Source: Polyangium sp. 6x1
GTDB lineage: Bacteria > Myxococcota_A > Polyangia > Polyangiales > Polyangiaceae
Assembly: GCF_029946515.1 (NCBI RefSeq)
Contig: NZ_JARZHH010000026.1
Span: 62,001-126,000 of the forward strand
Direction: 5' to 3'
DNA: 64,000 nucleotides
The first letter of the stretch is position 1; each line of letters begins with the position of its first letter. Below, in pieces: positions 45,356-53,456 of this stretch. A model generated the notes under the pieces. That model searched no databases and was not told the DNA's origin. It saw only the letters and a list, made by a program, of their open reading frames with translations. Made by a program: the position numbers and the translations under genes.

Positions 45356-46629
45356 CGGGGTCTCCCGAGGAGGACGCTCACGTTTTGCCCGCCAAACCCG
45401 AAGGAGTTCGAGAGGACGTAGTCGACGCGTTTGGCGAGGGGCCGAGGGCCGATCACGTGGATGGGGCACTCCGGATCCGGCTCCTCGAAATGCGCCGTCC
45501 CGGGCAAGAGATCCCGCGTGAACGCGAGCAGGCACGCGGCAAGCTCGATCGCGCCGGCGGCGGCCATCAGGTGACCGACGGCGCCCTTGATGCTCGAGGT
45601 GGGCACGTCGCCGAAGAGCGCGCGGATCGCCTTCGCCTCGGCGATGTCGTTCAGCTGCGTCCCCGTGCCGTGGGCATTGACGTACCCGACGTCGGCCGGG
45701 CGCAGGTTGGCGCGACGAACGGCTCGCTCCATGGCCGCGAGCGCGCGCGAGCCGTCGGGGCGGGGCGCCGTCGCGCGGTAGGCGTCCTGCGTGGTCGCAT
45801 GGCCGGCGATGACCGCGAAGATCTCCGCGCCGCGCGCGCGCGCCCGGGACTCCTCCTCGACCACGAACATCGCCGCGCCCTCGCCGACGACGAGCCCGTC
45901 GCGGCGCCGATCGAACGGCCTGCACGCCGAGGGCTCGGCCCGCGGCGACGGCGCGCCGAGGCGGGACATGCCGCCGATGCCGAGCGGGTTGACCATCGAG
46001 TCGGCCGCGCCGCAGAGGACGACGTCGGCCGCGCCCCGCTCGATCCACGAGGCCGCGTGCGCGACGGCCATGCCGCCCGCCGCGCAAGCCGAGACGTGCA
46101 CGGCGACGCGGCCCGAGAGGCCGATCACAGCGCGGATCTTCTCGGCGGTGAGGTCGACGCGCGAGCGGAACCGGACGCCCTCGGGGCCCGCGAGATCCCC
46201 CGCGCCGATGCGGATCTCGTCGCCGTCGAGCTGCTCGGCGAGGTCCTCCAGGAACGCCTGTTCGAGCCCGAGCCCGATGGAGAGTGATGCCTTGCGCTCG
46301 GCCCCCCCGCACCGCGCGTGGCGCCACGCCTCGGCCGCCGCGACGAGGCCGAAACACACCTTGCGGTCGCGCAGGAGGCCCGCGTCCTCCCACGCCGTGG
46401 CCTCGCCGACGTGGAGCAGCATGCCGCGGTGTTTTTCCAGGAACGAGGCGCCCGTCTTGTCGAGCGGCACCTCGCCTGCGACGCGCGTGGGGAAGGTGCG
46501 CGCGTCGAAGCTGCGGATCGGGCCGACGGCGCTCTTGCCCGCGGCGAGGCCGTTCGCGAGCGCGTCGTAGCCGACGCCGAACGCGCTGACGGCGCCGACG
46601 CCCGTGATCACCGCGCGTCGCGCGCCCAT
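45352..46629 (-). CDS. Beta-ketoacyl-ACP synthase II-like, active
   Basis: A 425-residue ketosynthase with all three catalytic parts: Cys in VSACAAGGMA, His in NAHGTGTQLND and Lys/His in IKGAVGHLMAAAGA. The C-terminus NSFGFGGQNVSVLL is typical of FabF. It condenses malonyl-ACP with an acyl chain. ATG at 46629 shares a base with the TGA of the upstream gene (TGATG); GTG at 46632 is an alternative. Forms a pair with the KS-like protein at 44165. Confidence 0.93.
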   Translation of the reverse strand: MGARRAVITGVGAVSAFGVGYDALANGLAAGKSAVGPIRSFDARTFPTRVAGEVPLDKTGASFLEKHRGMLLHVGEATAWEDAGLLRDRKVCFGLVAAAEAWRHARCGGAERKASLSIGLGLEQAFLEDLAEQLDGDEIRIGAGDLAGPEGVRFRSRVDLTAEKIRAVIGLSGRVAVHVSACAAGGMAVAHAASWIERGAADVVLCGAADSMVNPLGIGGMSRLGAPSPRAEPSACRPFDRRRDGLVVGEGAAMFVVEEESRARARGAEIFAVIAGHATTQDAYRATAPRPDGSRALAAMERAVRRANLRPADVGYVNAHGTGTQLNDIAEAKAIRALFGDVPTSSIKGAVGHLMAAAGAIELAACLLAFTRDLLPGTAHFEEPDPECPIHVIGPRPLAKRVDYVLSNSFGFGGQNVSVLLGRPR

Positions 46630-47693
46630 CACGCGCCCCCTTTCGTGAGCACGACGGCCCCGAGATCCCCGTCCGGGCCCGCGGAGAGGACGAGCGCGCG
46701 GTGTTTGTCGAGGTGCACGAGCAGATCGAGCGCGAGCACCCAGGCGAGCGCTGGCGTCGCGGCGAGCGACTCGCCGAGGGAGAGCGAGGCGTCCACCGAG
46801 AGCTCCGCTTCGAGCATCTCGGGCAGATCCACGAGCGCCTCACGCGCGGGCGCGCCCCAGGGCGCGAGCACGACCACGTCGCAAGGCTGGTCTTCGAGCG
46901 CGTCGAGCGCGGCGGGCACGGCCGCGTCGCGCAGCACGCCCGTGCGCGGGACGAGCGCGCCGCGAGGGCGATCGACCGGAAAAAACCGCACCGCTTCCAC
47001 GTACCCGAGGGGCGCTTCGGCCTCGCTCGTGATCGCGAGCGCTGCGGCGCCCTCGGCTGGCATGAGCCCTTGCCGCAGGAAACCTTCGCGCTCGAGCTCG
47101 GCCATCGTGACCGGGTGCAGGGCCGTGTCTGCGCCGCCGACGAGCGCGCGCTCGCACGCGCCCGACGTGATCGCGGCGCACGCCTCTTCGAGCGCGGTCA
47201 GCGTGCCCGCGCCGCGCGAGAAAAACGCGGCGTTCGGGCCCGCGAGGCCTTCGAGGATCGCCCCGTGGCAGAGCGTGAAGTTGTTCATGATCTGGAACGC
47301 GAACAGGGGATTGCAGGCGTCGAGCCCCTCACGGCCGCAGCGCGCGAGCGAGAACTGGCCCTCCACCATGCTCGCCGCGACGAGCCGCGCGACCTCGTCC
47401 ATCTCCGCGCCCGAGGCGCCGACGCCGAAGAACGCGCCGATCTCGTCGCGCCCTTCGTCCCAGCGCGCCTCGGCGAGCGCGCCGCGCATCACGAGCGCGG
47501 AGAACCACGCGGCGCGCGACATGAGCTTCCTTTGCCGGATGTCCTCGGGCCGCGACGGCGCGGGCGCGGCGAGCTCACGCGGGGAAGGGATGCCGTCTTC
47601 GAGCACGCGACGGGCGAGCCCGGGGCCCGAGAGGCCCGCTGCCGTCAGGGTCGAGACGGCGACGACAGGGAGGCCTTTTCCGTCTAGGCGCAT
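46629..47693 (-). CDS. Ketosynthase-like protein lacking the catalytic triad
   Basis: A 354-residue ketosynthase-fold protein, shorter than FabF. At the Cys position it has AGPNAAFFSRGAG, no HGTGT is found, and GHxxGAAG is replaced by GESLAATPAL (His to Glu). It cannot do Claisen condensation as a normal ketosynthase. It keeps fold landmarks (SRAAWFSALVMRGAL, FFGVGASGAEMD, GAILEGL). It starts 10 bp inside the end of the active ketosynthase gene at 47684 and overlaps the next active one, so it may be the chain-length partner of the 47684 enzyme. Confidence 0.8.
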   Translation of the reverse strand: MRLDGKGLPVVAVSTLTAAGLSGPGLARRVLEDGIPSPRELAAPAPSRPEDIRQRKLMSRAAWFSALVMRGALAEARWDEGRDEIGAFFGVGASGAEMDEVARLVAASMVEGQFSLARCGREGLDACNPLFAFQIMNNFTLCHGAILEGLAGPNAAFFSRGAGTLTALEEACAAITSGACERALVGGADTALHPVTMAELEREGFLRQGLMPAEGAAALAITSEAEAPLGYVEAVRFFPVDRPRGALVPRTGVLRDAAVPAALDALEDQPCDVVVLAPWGAPAREALVDLPEMLEAELSVDASLSLGESLAATPALAWVLALDLLVHLDKHRALVLSAGPDGDLGAVVLTKGGA

Positions 47694-48970
47694 CGGCTCA
47701 CCACGAGGCTCGCGTTCGCGCCGCCGAACGCGAAGGCGTTGACGAGCGCCGCTTCCACGGGTTTTCGCAGGGCCGCGCCTGCGACGTGCGGCAAGGCGCA
47801 CGCGGGATCCGGCGCATCGAGGCCCGCCGTCGGCAGGCAGAGCCCTTCCTCGACCGCTTCGAGCGCGCACAAAAAGCCGATCGCCCCCGCGCCCGCGATC
47901 CAGTGCCCGACCGCGCCTTTCACCGCGCCGACGTGCGCGTCCGGGAGCGCGTCGCCGAGGACCCGCCGGATCGCCGCGGCTTCGACGGCGTCGTTGAGCT
48001 GCGTGCTCGTGCCGTGCGCTTGCACGTACCCGATCTTCACGTGGCCCGCGTCCTCGATCGCGCCGCGCATGGCCCGCTCGGCCCCGTCGCCCGTCGGATC
48101 GGGCGCCGTGAGGTGGTGCGCGTCGAGCGTGCGCGCGGCCCCTCGGATCTCGGCGCGCGGCGCGTCGCCGGCGTCCGCCGCGAGCACCACGAACGCCGCG
48201 CCTTCGCCCACGACGAACCCGTCGCGCCGCACGTCGAACGGGCACGAGACGCCGCGCGCGCTGAGCGCGCCGAGCAGGCCGAATCCTACGAGCATGAACG
48301 GATCGACGTCCGCGCCGACGCCGCCCGCGAGCGCGACGTCGCAGAGCCCGAGCCGGATCGCCTGCGTGGCCGAGACGATCGCCGCCGCGCCCGACGCGCA
48401 GGCGAGCGAGATCGTCTCGACGGGCCCCTCGGCGCCGATCCGCGCCGCGAGCGCCGAGGCGACCGCGGCGGGCGAGACCGCGGCCGCGTGCACGGACGTC
48501 GCGAGCCGCCGCGCGTCCTCGCCGAAGCGCGCGTGATCGAAGCGCGCGCCGCCGCCCGCCGCGCGCGAGAGCGCGAAGATCGTCCCGTACGTGGCCCGGC
48601 CGCTCTCGGCGCCGACGAACACGCCGATCCGCGAGGGCGCGGCGCTCACGCGGGCCTCGGCCCACGCCTCGTCCGCGGCGCGCCGCGCGAGCGCGAGGCG
48701 GCGATCTTCGGCTTCGTCGAGGGGGGGTTTGGGGGCGTAGCTCGGCTTGTCCGAGCGTAGCCCCCGAGCGTCGAGTGCGAAGGGGACCGTCGCCGCGACC
48801 TGCGAGGGATATCCTTCGACGTCAAAATGCTTGACGGGCTCGACCGCGGATCGACCTTCCGCGAGCGCATCTCTCGACGCGGGCCACGTCTCGCCGAGCG
48901 GCGTGATCGCGCCTCGACCGCGCACGAAGACCTGTCGCTTCAAGGCTCCTCCGCGGCTCCCGTGAGCCAT
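47684..48970 (-). CDS. Beta-ketoacyl-ACP synthase II-like, active (second copy)
   Basis: A 428-residue ketosynthase: Cys in SLACASGAAAI, His in VQAHGTSTQLND and Lys/His in VKGAVGHWIAGAGA, with AFAFGGANASLVV at the end. About as divergent from the 45352 enzyme as separate pathway enzymes are. The ATG overlaps the dehydratase gene by 31 bp. Probably uses the same carrier protein; substrate chain length not readable from the sequence. Confidence 0.93.
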   Translation of the reverse strand: MAHGSRGGALKRQVFVRGRGAITPLGETWPASRDALAEGRSAVEPVKHFDVEGYPSQVAATVPFALDARGLRSDKPSYAPKPPLDEAEDRRLALARRAADEAWAEARVSAAPSRIGVFVGAESGRATYGTIFALSRAAGGGARFDHARFGEDARRLATSVHAAAVSPAAVASALAARIGAEGPVETISLACASGAAAIVSATQAIRLGLCDVALAGGVGADVDPFMLVGFGLLGALSARGVSCPFDVRRDGFVVGEGAAFVVLAADAGDAPRAEIRGAARTLDAHHLTAPDPTGDGAERAMRGAIEDAGHVKIGYVQAHGTSTQLNDAVEAAAIRRVLGDALPDAHVGAVKGAVGHWIAGAGAIGFLCALEAVEEGLCLPTAGLDAPDPACALPHVAGAALRKPVEAALVNAFAFGGANASLVVSRCA

Positions 48971-49407
48971 ATGTCGAGGACCTCGCGCCGCCGCGCGAGC
49001 ACCTTCGGGTTCGTCACGCGTGCGAATGCGAAGCCGAGCTCGGCCGTCGCCACGACCTCACCGTCGACCCGGGCTTTGCCTTTCACCTGCCCACCTTCTT
49101 CTCGTGCGAGGATCGTCTCCGCTTCGAGCTCGAGTTTGTCTCCGGGCCTGACGATGCGCCGGAAGCGGGCGCGATCGATCATCGTGAGCAGCGCGTGCAC
49201 GTCCTCGTGCCCCTCGGCGCGCCGGCTCGCTTCGAGCAGCACGCCGCCGAGCTGCGCGAGCGCCTCGATCACGAGCGCGCCGGGCATCACGGGGTGGCCA
49301 GGGAAGTGGTCCGCGAAGGTGTCGTCCGAGAGCGACACGCACTTGACACCGGTCGCGAGGCGCGGCGGTTCGAGCCGCGTGATCCGATCGAGCAGCAGGT
49401 AACGCAC
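48940..49407 (-). CDS. FabZ-like 3-hydroxyacyl-ACP dehydratase
   Basis: A hot-dog-fold dehydratase of about 155 residues when started at GTG 49407 (VRYLLLDRITRLEPP). The motif DHFPGHPVMPGALVIEAL is the FabZ catalytic His/Glu region; KLELEAETI and GKARVDGEVVATAEL complete the fold. I prefer GTG 49407 to ATG 49485 because the latter would overlap the radical SAM gene start at 49484 and leave no room for a divergent promoter. First gene of the minus-strand ketosynthase operon. Confidence 0.88.
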   Translation of the reverse strand: MRYLLLDRITRLEPPRLATGVKCVSLSDDTFADHFPGHPVMPGALVIEALAQLGGVLLEASRRAEGHEDVHALLTMIDRARFRRIVRPGDKLELEAETILAREEGGQVKGKARVDGEVVATAELGFAFARVTNPKVLARRREVLDIWLTGAAEEP

Positions 49408-49483
49408 GTGCGGCGAGAATAGCAGTACGAATTGACGGCCAAGGTGCCGAGAGTGGAAGATACGTCCACACGAGGGGAGCGCC
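49408..49483. promoter_or_regulatory. Divergent promoter region between ketosynthase operon and radical SAM copy 2
   Basis: A 76-bp gap if the dehydratase starts at 49407. It holds TTGACG (49432-49437), a possible -35, and GATACG-like bases near 49459, but the spacing is poor. A clear ribosome-binding site GAGGGGAG lies at 49472-49479, just before the radical SAM ATG at 49484. Confidence 0.5.
49472..49479 (+). promoter_or_regulatory. Ribosome-binding site of radical SAM copy 2
   Basis: GAGGGGAG ends 4 bases before ATG 49484, a strong Shine-Dalgarno match that fixes this start. Confidence 0.75.
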
Positions 49484-51205
49484 ATGGATTGCGTTAGCTG
49501 CATCACTCCGACCCGACAGGACCGGCCGCATACGTTCTTTCATCACGAGCGGGCGGCGTGTCCGACGTGCCGCGAAACGCACGAGGGGCGCGTCGTGCTG
49601 CGCGGCGATAGCCCCGTGCGGCTCCTGCTTTGCCCCACGTGTGGGCCTTCGGAAGAAATTCTTCCTGGCACTGCAACGGAGTATGTCGACCGCTTCCTCG
49701 CGCGCGGCGAGGTGCCCGAGGGGTTCGAGGGGGAGATCGAGTTCAAGGAGACGACGTCCACCTGCCCGAGCTGCCTGACGCTCTTGCCCGCGAAGGTCGT
49801 GATCCGCGACGGCCGCGTGTATTTCAAGAAAAACTGCGCGGCATGCGGGCCCTCGGAGGCGCTCGTCTCGGAGGACGCGAAGTATTACGTGCGCGCCTAT
49901 GCGTTCGCGCGTGCCGGCACCGAGCCGCTCAAGTTCGCCACGAAGGTCGAGCACGGCTGCCCCACCGATTGTGGGACCTGCAATGATCACGAGCAGCACA
50001 CCTGCCTGCCGATCATCGAGGTCACCGACCACTGCAACCTCGAGTGCCCGATCTGCATCGTCGACAACCAGTACTCGAACCACATCGATCTCGACACATT
50101 TACGCGCATGATCGATACCCTCGTCGTGAACGAGGGCCAGTGCGAGTCCGTGGCGCTTTCCGGCGGCGAACCGACGAGCCACCCGCAGATTCTCGACCTC
50201 GTGCGGATCGCGAGCCGCCCCGAGATCGGCCGCGTCGTGGTGATCACGAACGGCATTCGGCTCGGCAAGGACCGGGCGTTCGCGAAGGCGCTCAAGGAGA
50301 GCGGCGCGTACGTCGGCCTGCAGCTCGACGGCTTCACCGCCGATACGCACGAGAAGATCCGCGGGCGTGACCTCGTGAAGGAGAAGGAGGCAGCGCTCGC
50401 GGTGCTGCGCGAGCTCCAGATCCCGACGCAGATCATCTTCGTGGCGACGCGCGGCGTGAACGACGATCAGATCGGAAAGGTCGTCGAGCTCTTCCTGTCG
50501 GAGGACCATTTCCTCTCGCTGAACTTCCAGCCCGCCGCGTACACGGGCCACGGCGGCGGCCTCTTCGGCCACGATCCGATGGATCGGCTCACGATCCCGG
50601 GCGTCGTGCGGCGCGTGGACGAGCAGACGGGCGGCAAGCTCAAGGTGGAGGATTTCTTCCCGCTGCCCTGCTCGCACCCGCAATGCGTGTCGCTCACGTA
50701 CCTGCTCCGCCTCGAAGACGGCACGTTCCTGCCGTTCTCGCGGTTCGTCGATTTCACGAAGCACGGCTCGCTCCTCCGTTCGAGCGCGACGCTCCCCGCG
50801 ACGCCGGAGATGGAGCAGACGCTCCAGGACGTGCTCTACGACGTCTACGCGCGGCAGGACGAGATCGAGCGCGGGCCGGAGATCCTCGCGGCGCTGAAGC
50901 GTACGCTGAAGGTGATGTTCCCGGATCGGGCGATGACGCAGAAGGAGAGCCTGCTCATCGGCGAGCAGCAGGCGAAATCGATCTTCCTGCACCATTACAT
51001 GGACCGTCACGATTTCGATCTCGAGCGGCTGCGCAAGTGCTGCCACCATTACCCGCAGACGGACGGGCGGATCATGCCGGCGTGCGGCTTCAACATGTTC
51101 CACCGCGGCGCGGCGAAGGGGCCGGGGACAGAGACGCCGTCCTGGGGCAAGAAGCCCTGGGTGAAGGAAAATGGGACGACGCGCCTCTCGATCGTGAATT
51201 CATGA
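49484..51205 (+). CDS. Radical SAM enzyme of the Tes/Mss type, copy 2, with two zinc-ribbon/rubredoxin-like modules
   Basis: A 573-residue enzyme. Two CxxC-CxxC modules come first (C26, C29, C50, C53 and C94, C97, C118, C121). Next come the auxiliary motif GCPTDCGTCNDHEQHTC (C159, C163, C166, C174), the radical SAM motif CNLECPIC (C184, C188, C191), SGGEPTSHP, and a C-terminal RKCCHHYPQTDG with MPACGFN. The long block EHGCPTDCG...CxxHxxH followed by radical SAM is the Tes family layout. Copy 1 at 28666 shares the layout but has one Cys module. The enzyme may couple or methylate lipid chains by radical chemistry. It overlaps the SDR downstream (ATGA). Confidence 0.92.
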   Translation: MDCVSCITPTRQDRPHTFFHHERAACPTCRETHEGRVVLRGDSPVRLLLCPTCGPSEEILPGTATEYVDRFLARGEVPEGFEGEIEFKETTSTCPSCLTLLPAKVVIRDGRVYFKKNCAACGPSEALVSEDAKYYVRAYAFARAGTEPLKFATKVEHGCPTDCGTCNDHEQHTCLPIIEVTDHCNLECPICIVDNQYSNHIDLDTFTRMIDTLVVNEGQCESVALSGGEPTSHPQILDLVRIASRPEIGRVVVITNGIRLGKDRAFAKALKESGAYVGLQLDGFTADTHEKIRGRDLVKEKEAALAVLRELQIPTQIIFVATRGVNDDQIGKVVELFLSEDHFLSLNFQPAAYTGHGGGLFGHDPMDRLTIPGVVRRVDEQTGGKLKVEDFFPLPCSHPQCVSLTYLLRLEDGTFLPFSRFVDFTKHGSLLRSSATLPATPEMEQTLQDVLYDVYARQDEIERGPEILAALKRTLKVMFPDRAMTQKESLLIGEQQAKSIFLHHYMDRHDFDLERLRKCCHHYPQTDGRIMPACGFNMFHRGAAKGPGTETPSWGKKPWVKENGTTRLSIVNS

Positions 51206-51945
51206 CGAAGCTTTGCGAAGGGCACATCGCCCTGGTGACGGGCGGATCCAAGGGGCTCGGGCGGGCGATCGCCGTGACGCTCGCCCGCGAAGGGGCGCAC
51301 GTCGGGTTCAACTGGACGAAATCGGAGGCCGAGGCGAAGGAGACGCTCGCCGAGATCGAGGCGCACGGGGTGCGGGGATTTTCGTTCCGAACGAGCGTCC
51401 TCGACAAACAGGGCCTCGCCGCGGCCGTGAAGGAGATGGAGGGCGCGGTGGGGACGGTGGACGTGCTCGTGAACAACGCGGGCGTGTCCGACGTGGTTCC
51501 GCTCGCCTTGATGGACGAGGACGACTGGGACCGCGTGATGGATACGAACGTGAAAGGCACGTTCCTCGCCACGCAGGCCGTCCTGCGGGGCATGGTGAAG
51601 CTGCGGCGCGGGCGTATCCTCAACATCGGCTCGCTCGCCGGCGTGAAGATGATGCAAGCGCCGGTGCATTACTGCACGGCGAAGGCGGCCATCAAGGGTT
51701 TTACGGAGTCCCTGGCCAAGGAGATCGGGCGGTACGGGATCACCGTGAACAACCTCGCGCCCGGGGTGCTCGAAAGCGGGGTCAGCGTGAATTTGCCGAA
51801 AGGTCGGCTCGACGACTATCTCCGGCATACCGCGCTCGGGCGGCTCGGCACGTTCCAGGAGGTCGCCGAGATGGCGGCGTTTTTGGTGTCGGATCGCGCG
51901 TCGTACGTGAATGGGGCGACCATTCTGGTGGACGGCGCGGTGTAA
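51202..51945 (+). CDS. FabG-like short-chain dehydrogenase, partner of radical SAM copy 2
   Basis: A 247-residue SDR with TGGSKGLGRAIA, LVNNAGVSD, Ser in NIGSLAG and Tyr-Lys in VHYCTAKAAI, i.e. catalytically intact. It shares PVHY, LAKEIGRYGITVN and ALGRLGT with the SDR at 30099. The ATG overlaps the radical SAM stop (ATGA). The repeat of the radical SAM-SDR pair in two places of the window suggests the two proteins act in sequence. Confidence 0.93.
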   Translation: MTKLCEGHIALVTGGSKGLGRAIAVTLAREGAHVGFNWTKSEAEAKETLAEIEAHGVRGFSFRTSVLDKQGLAAAVKEMEGAVGTVDVLVNNAGVSDVVPLALMDEDDWDRVMDTNVKGTFLATQAVLRGMVKLRRGRILNIGSLAGVKMMQAPVHYCTAKAAIKGFTESLAKEIGRYGITVNNLAPGVLESGVSVNLPKGRLDDYLRHTALGRLGTFQEVAEMAAFLVSDRASYVNGATILVDGAV

Positions 51946-52791
51946 TCACCGCCGCGCGCCGAGCGCGTGCGCCACGCCTTGCTTCAGCGTGGCGAACGTG
52001 ACGAGGTGTTCGAGATCATGGCCGAGCGCGACGAGCGTCCGCGCCACGTCGGCGCGAATGCCCGTGAGCAGGGCGCGCGCGCCGAGGAGCAAGGCCGCGC
52101 GCGCGCCCGAGACGATGAGGTCCGCGACGTGCGCGTCCATCGCCTCGACGCCCGTGACGTCGAGGATCACGAAGCGCGCGCCGTGCGCCACGATGCCCTG
52201 CGTGAGCGCGCCGAGCACGCCCTTGGCGCGGGCCTCGTCGATCGCGCCGATGAGCGGCAGGACGAGCGTGCCCTCGGCGATGGGCAAGAGCGGATTCGAA
52301 AGGCGCGAGAGGAGCTCGGCCTGGAGGCGCACCGTCTCCTCGATGACGGCGGCCTTGCGGATCGCCTCCGCGGCGAGCCTCTCCGCGGTCGCGTCGGTGA
52401 ACGCCGAGATGCGGATCGTGCGGTCGCCCCTCTGAAAATTCTGCCCGCGGATGCGGGCGACGAACGTGGTGCCGTCCATCCGCACGAGCGTGGCCTCGTA
52501 GGGCGCGTCGTAGCCCGCGCGCTGGTTTTCCGCGACGAGCGCGCGCGACTCGGGCGCGACGAACTCGATCGCGTGCTTGCCAATCGCGTCCTCGCGCTTG
52601 CCCCGGAACATCACCTCGAACTGCGGATTCGTGTCGATCACGAGGCCGTTCTCGAAGACGGTGAGCGTCTCTTGCGTGACGTCGAGCATGCGCCGGATAC
52701 GCCACGCGTCGTCTTCGAGGCGTGTTAGGGTGGCCCGCGCCGCGGCGAGGGCCTCGACACGCGAACCATCGAGTGCTCCATCGTTGCCCAC
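51946..52791 (-). CDS. PAS-STAS regulator (RsbR-like)
   Basis: A 281-residue protein. A PAS domain (VFENGLVIDTNPQFEVMF, then YEATLVRMDGTTFVARI) is followed by a coiled coil and a C-terminal STAS domain (LVLPLIGAIDEARAKG, FVILDVTGVEAMDAH, ALLTGIRADVAR). In place of the Ser/Thr after the DVTGV strand is EAMDAH, so the phospho-site looks lost. It ends exactly next to the SDR stop (no gap), convergent. GTG at 52791 is taken as the start. Confidence 0.82.
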   Translation of the reverse strand: MGNDGALDGSRVEALAAARATLTRLEDDAWRIRRMLDVTQETLTVFENGLVIDTNPQFEVMFRGKREDAIGKHAIEFVAPESRALVAENQRAGYDAPYEATLVRMDGTTFVARIRGQNFQRGDRTIRISAFTDATAERLAAEAIRKAAVIEETVRLQAELLSRLSNPLLPIAEGTLVLPLIGAIDEARAKGVLGALTQGIVAHGARFVILDVTGVEAMDAHVADLIVSGARAALLLGARALLTGIRADVARTLVALGHDLEHLVTFATLKQGVAHALGARR

Positions 52792-52840
52792 GGCGGCATC
52801 GTACCGTGGTCGAGGGCGCCCAAAGAGAGGAAAACGCGCA

Positions 52841-53395
52841 GTGGAACCGGGGAAAACGAAGCGCAAGAAACAGAGCGAGGCAACGATCCAGATTCGCCTG
52901 CGCAAGCCCTACCGGCAGCTCGTCCTCGGTTTGGTCCTCTTCGGCGCCTGCGCCGCATTTTTCTTCTATCGTTCGATGACCAACGATCGGGGCCTCATCC
53001 TGAACGGCGTCATCCACTTCGGCCCCGACGGGGCGGACGTATTTTACGCGGTGATGGGCTTGCTCTGCGCGCTCATGGGCGGCGCCGCCCTGTTCAGCAT
53101 TCACAGTTTTTCGAAGGTCGAACCGTTCGAGCTCGTCCTCGGCGCCAGATCCCTGTCGTTGCCCGTGCGGCGTACCATGGGGACCCAGATGACCACGGTG
53201 TCCATTCGCGACATCGTTTCGGTTGGGATGTACCCACACGACGCGCCGAAATCGATCGTCGTGCAGGCCTCTGGGGAGTCCTACTGGATCCAGGGGAACT
53301 GGCTGCCAGAAGGGTGGACCGTGCAGGACCTCAACAGGGAGCTCGTGAAGCGGCTCCGGCGGCAAGAGGAAGAGCCCGCGGCCGGCGCCGAATGA
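52841..53395 (+). CDS. Hypothetical protein with two transmembrane helices
   Basis: A 184-residue protein. A basic N-terminus (KTKRKKQSEATIQIRLRK) precedes two helices (LVLGLVLFGACAAFFFY and FYAVMGLLCALMGGAALF), then a soluble PH-like domain (FELVLGARSLSLPVRR, SIRDIVSVGMYP, SIVVQASGESYWIQGNW). GTG at 52841 follows a GAGAGG at 52825-52830. Function unknown. Confidence 0.7.
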   Translation: MEPGKTKRKKQSEATIQIRLRKPYRQLVLGLVLFGACAAFFFYRSMTNDRGLILNGVIHFGPDGADVFYAVMGLLCALMGGAALFSIHSFSKVEPFELVLGARSLSLPVRRTMGTQMTTVSIRDIVSVGMYPHDAPKSIVVQASGESYWIQGNWLPEGWTVQDLNRELVKRLRRQEEEPAAGAE

Positions 53396-53456
53396 GGTCG
53401 GCGCCCGAGCGTCGCGGAGTCGCCGAGGTTCGGCGCGCGTGCTAGAGGCTGCCGTC

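Noticed and set aside
44165-49407. Assignment as an aryl polyene or dialkylresorcinol cluster
   Set aside because: The ketosynthase pairs, FabG and FabZ fit, but I saw no aromatic-starter ligase, ammonia-lyase, MMPL exporter or acyltransferase, while two radical SAM enzymes would be foreign to it.
28666-51205. Naming the radical SAM enzymes as tetraether synthase or ladderane enzyme
   Set aside because: The motif layout matches the Tes/Mss type, but the substrate cannot be read from sequence and other radical SAM subfamilies share the GCPxDCG block. No ladderane-type desaturase was seen.
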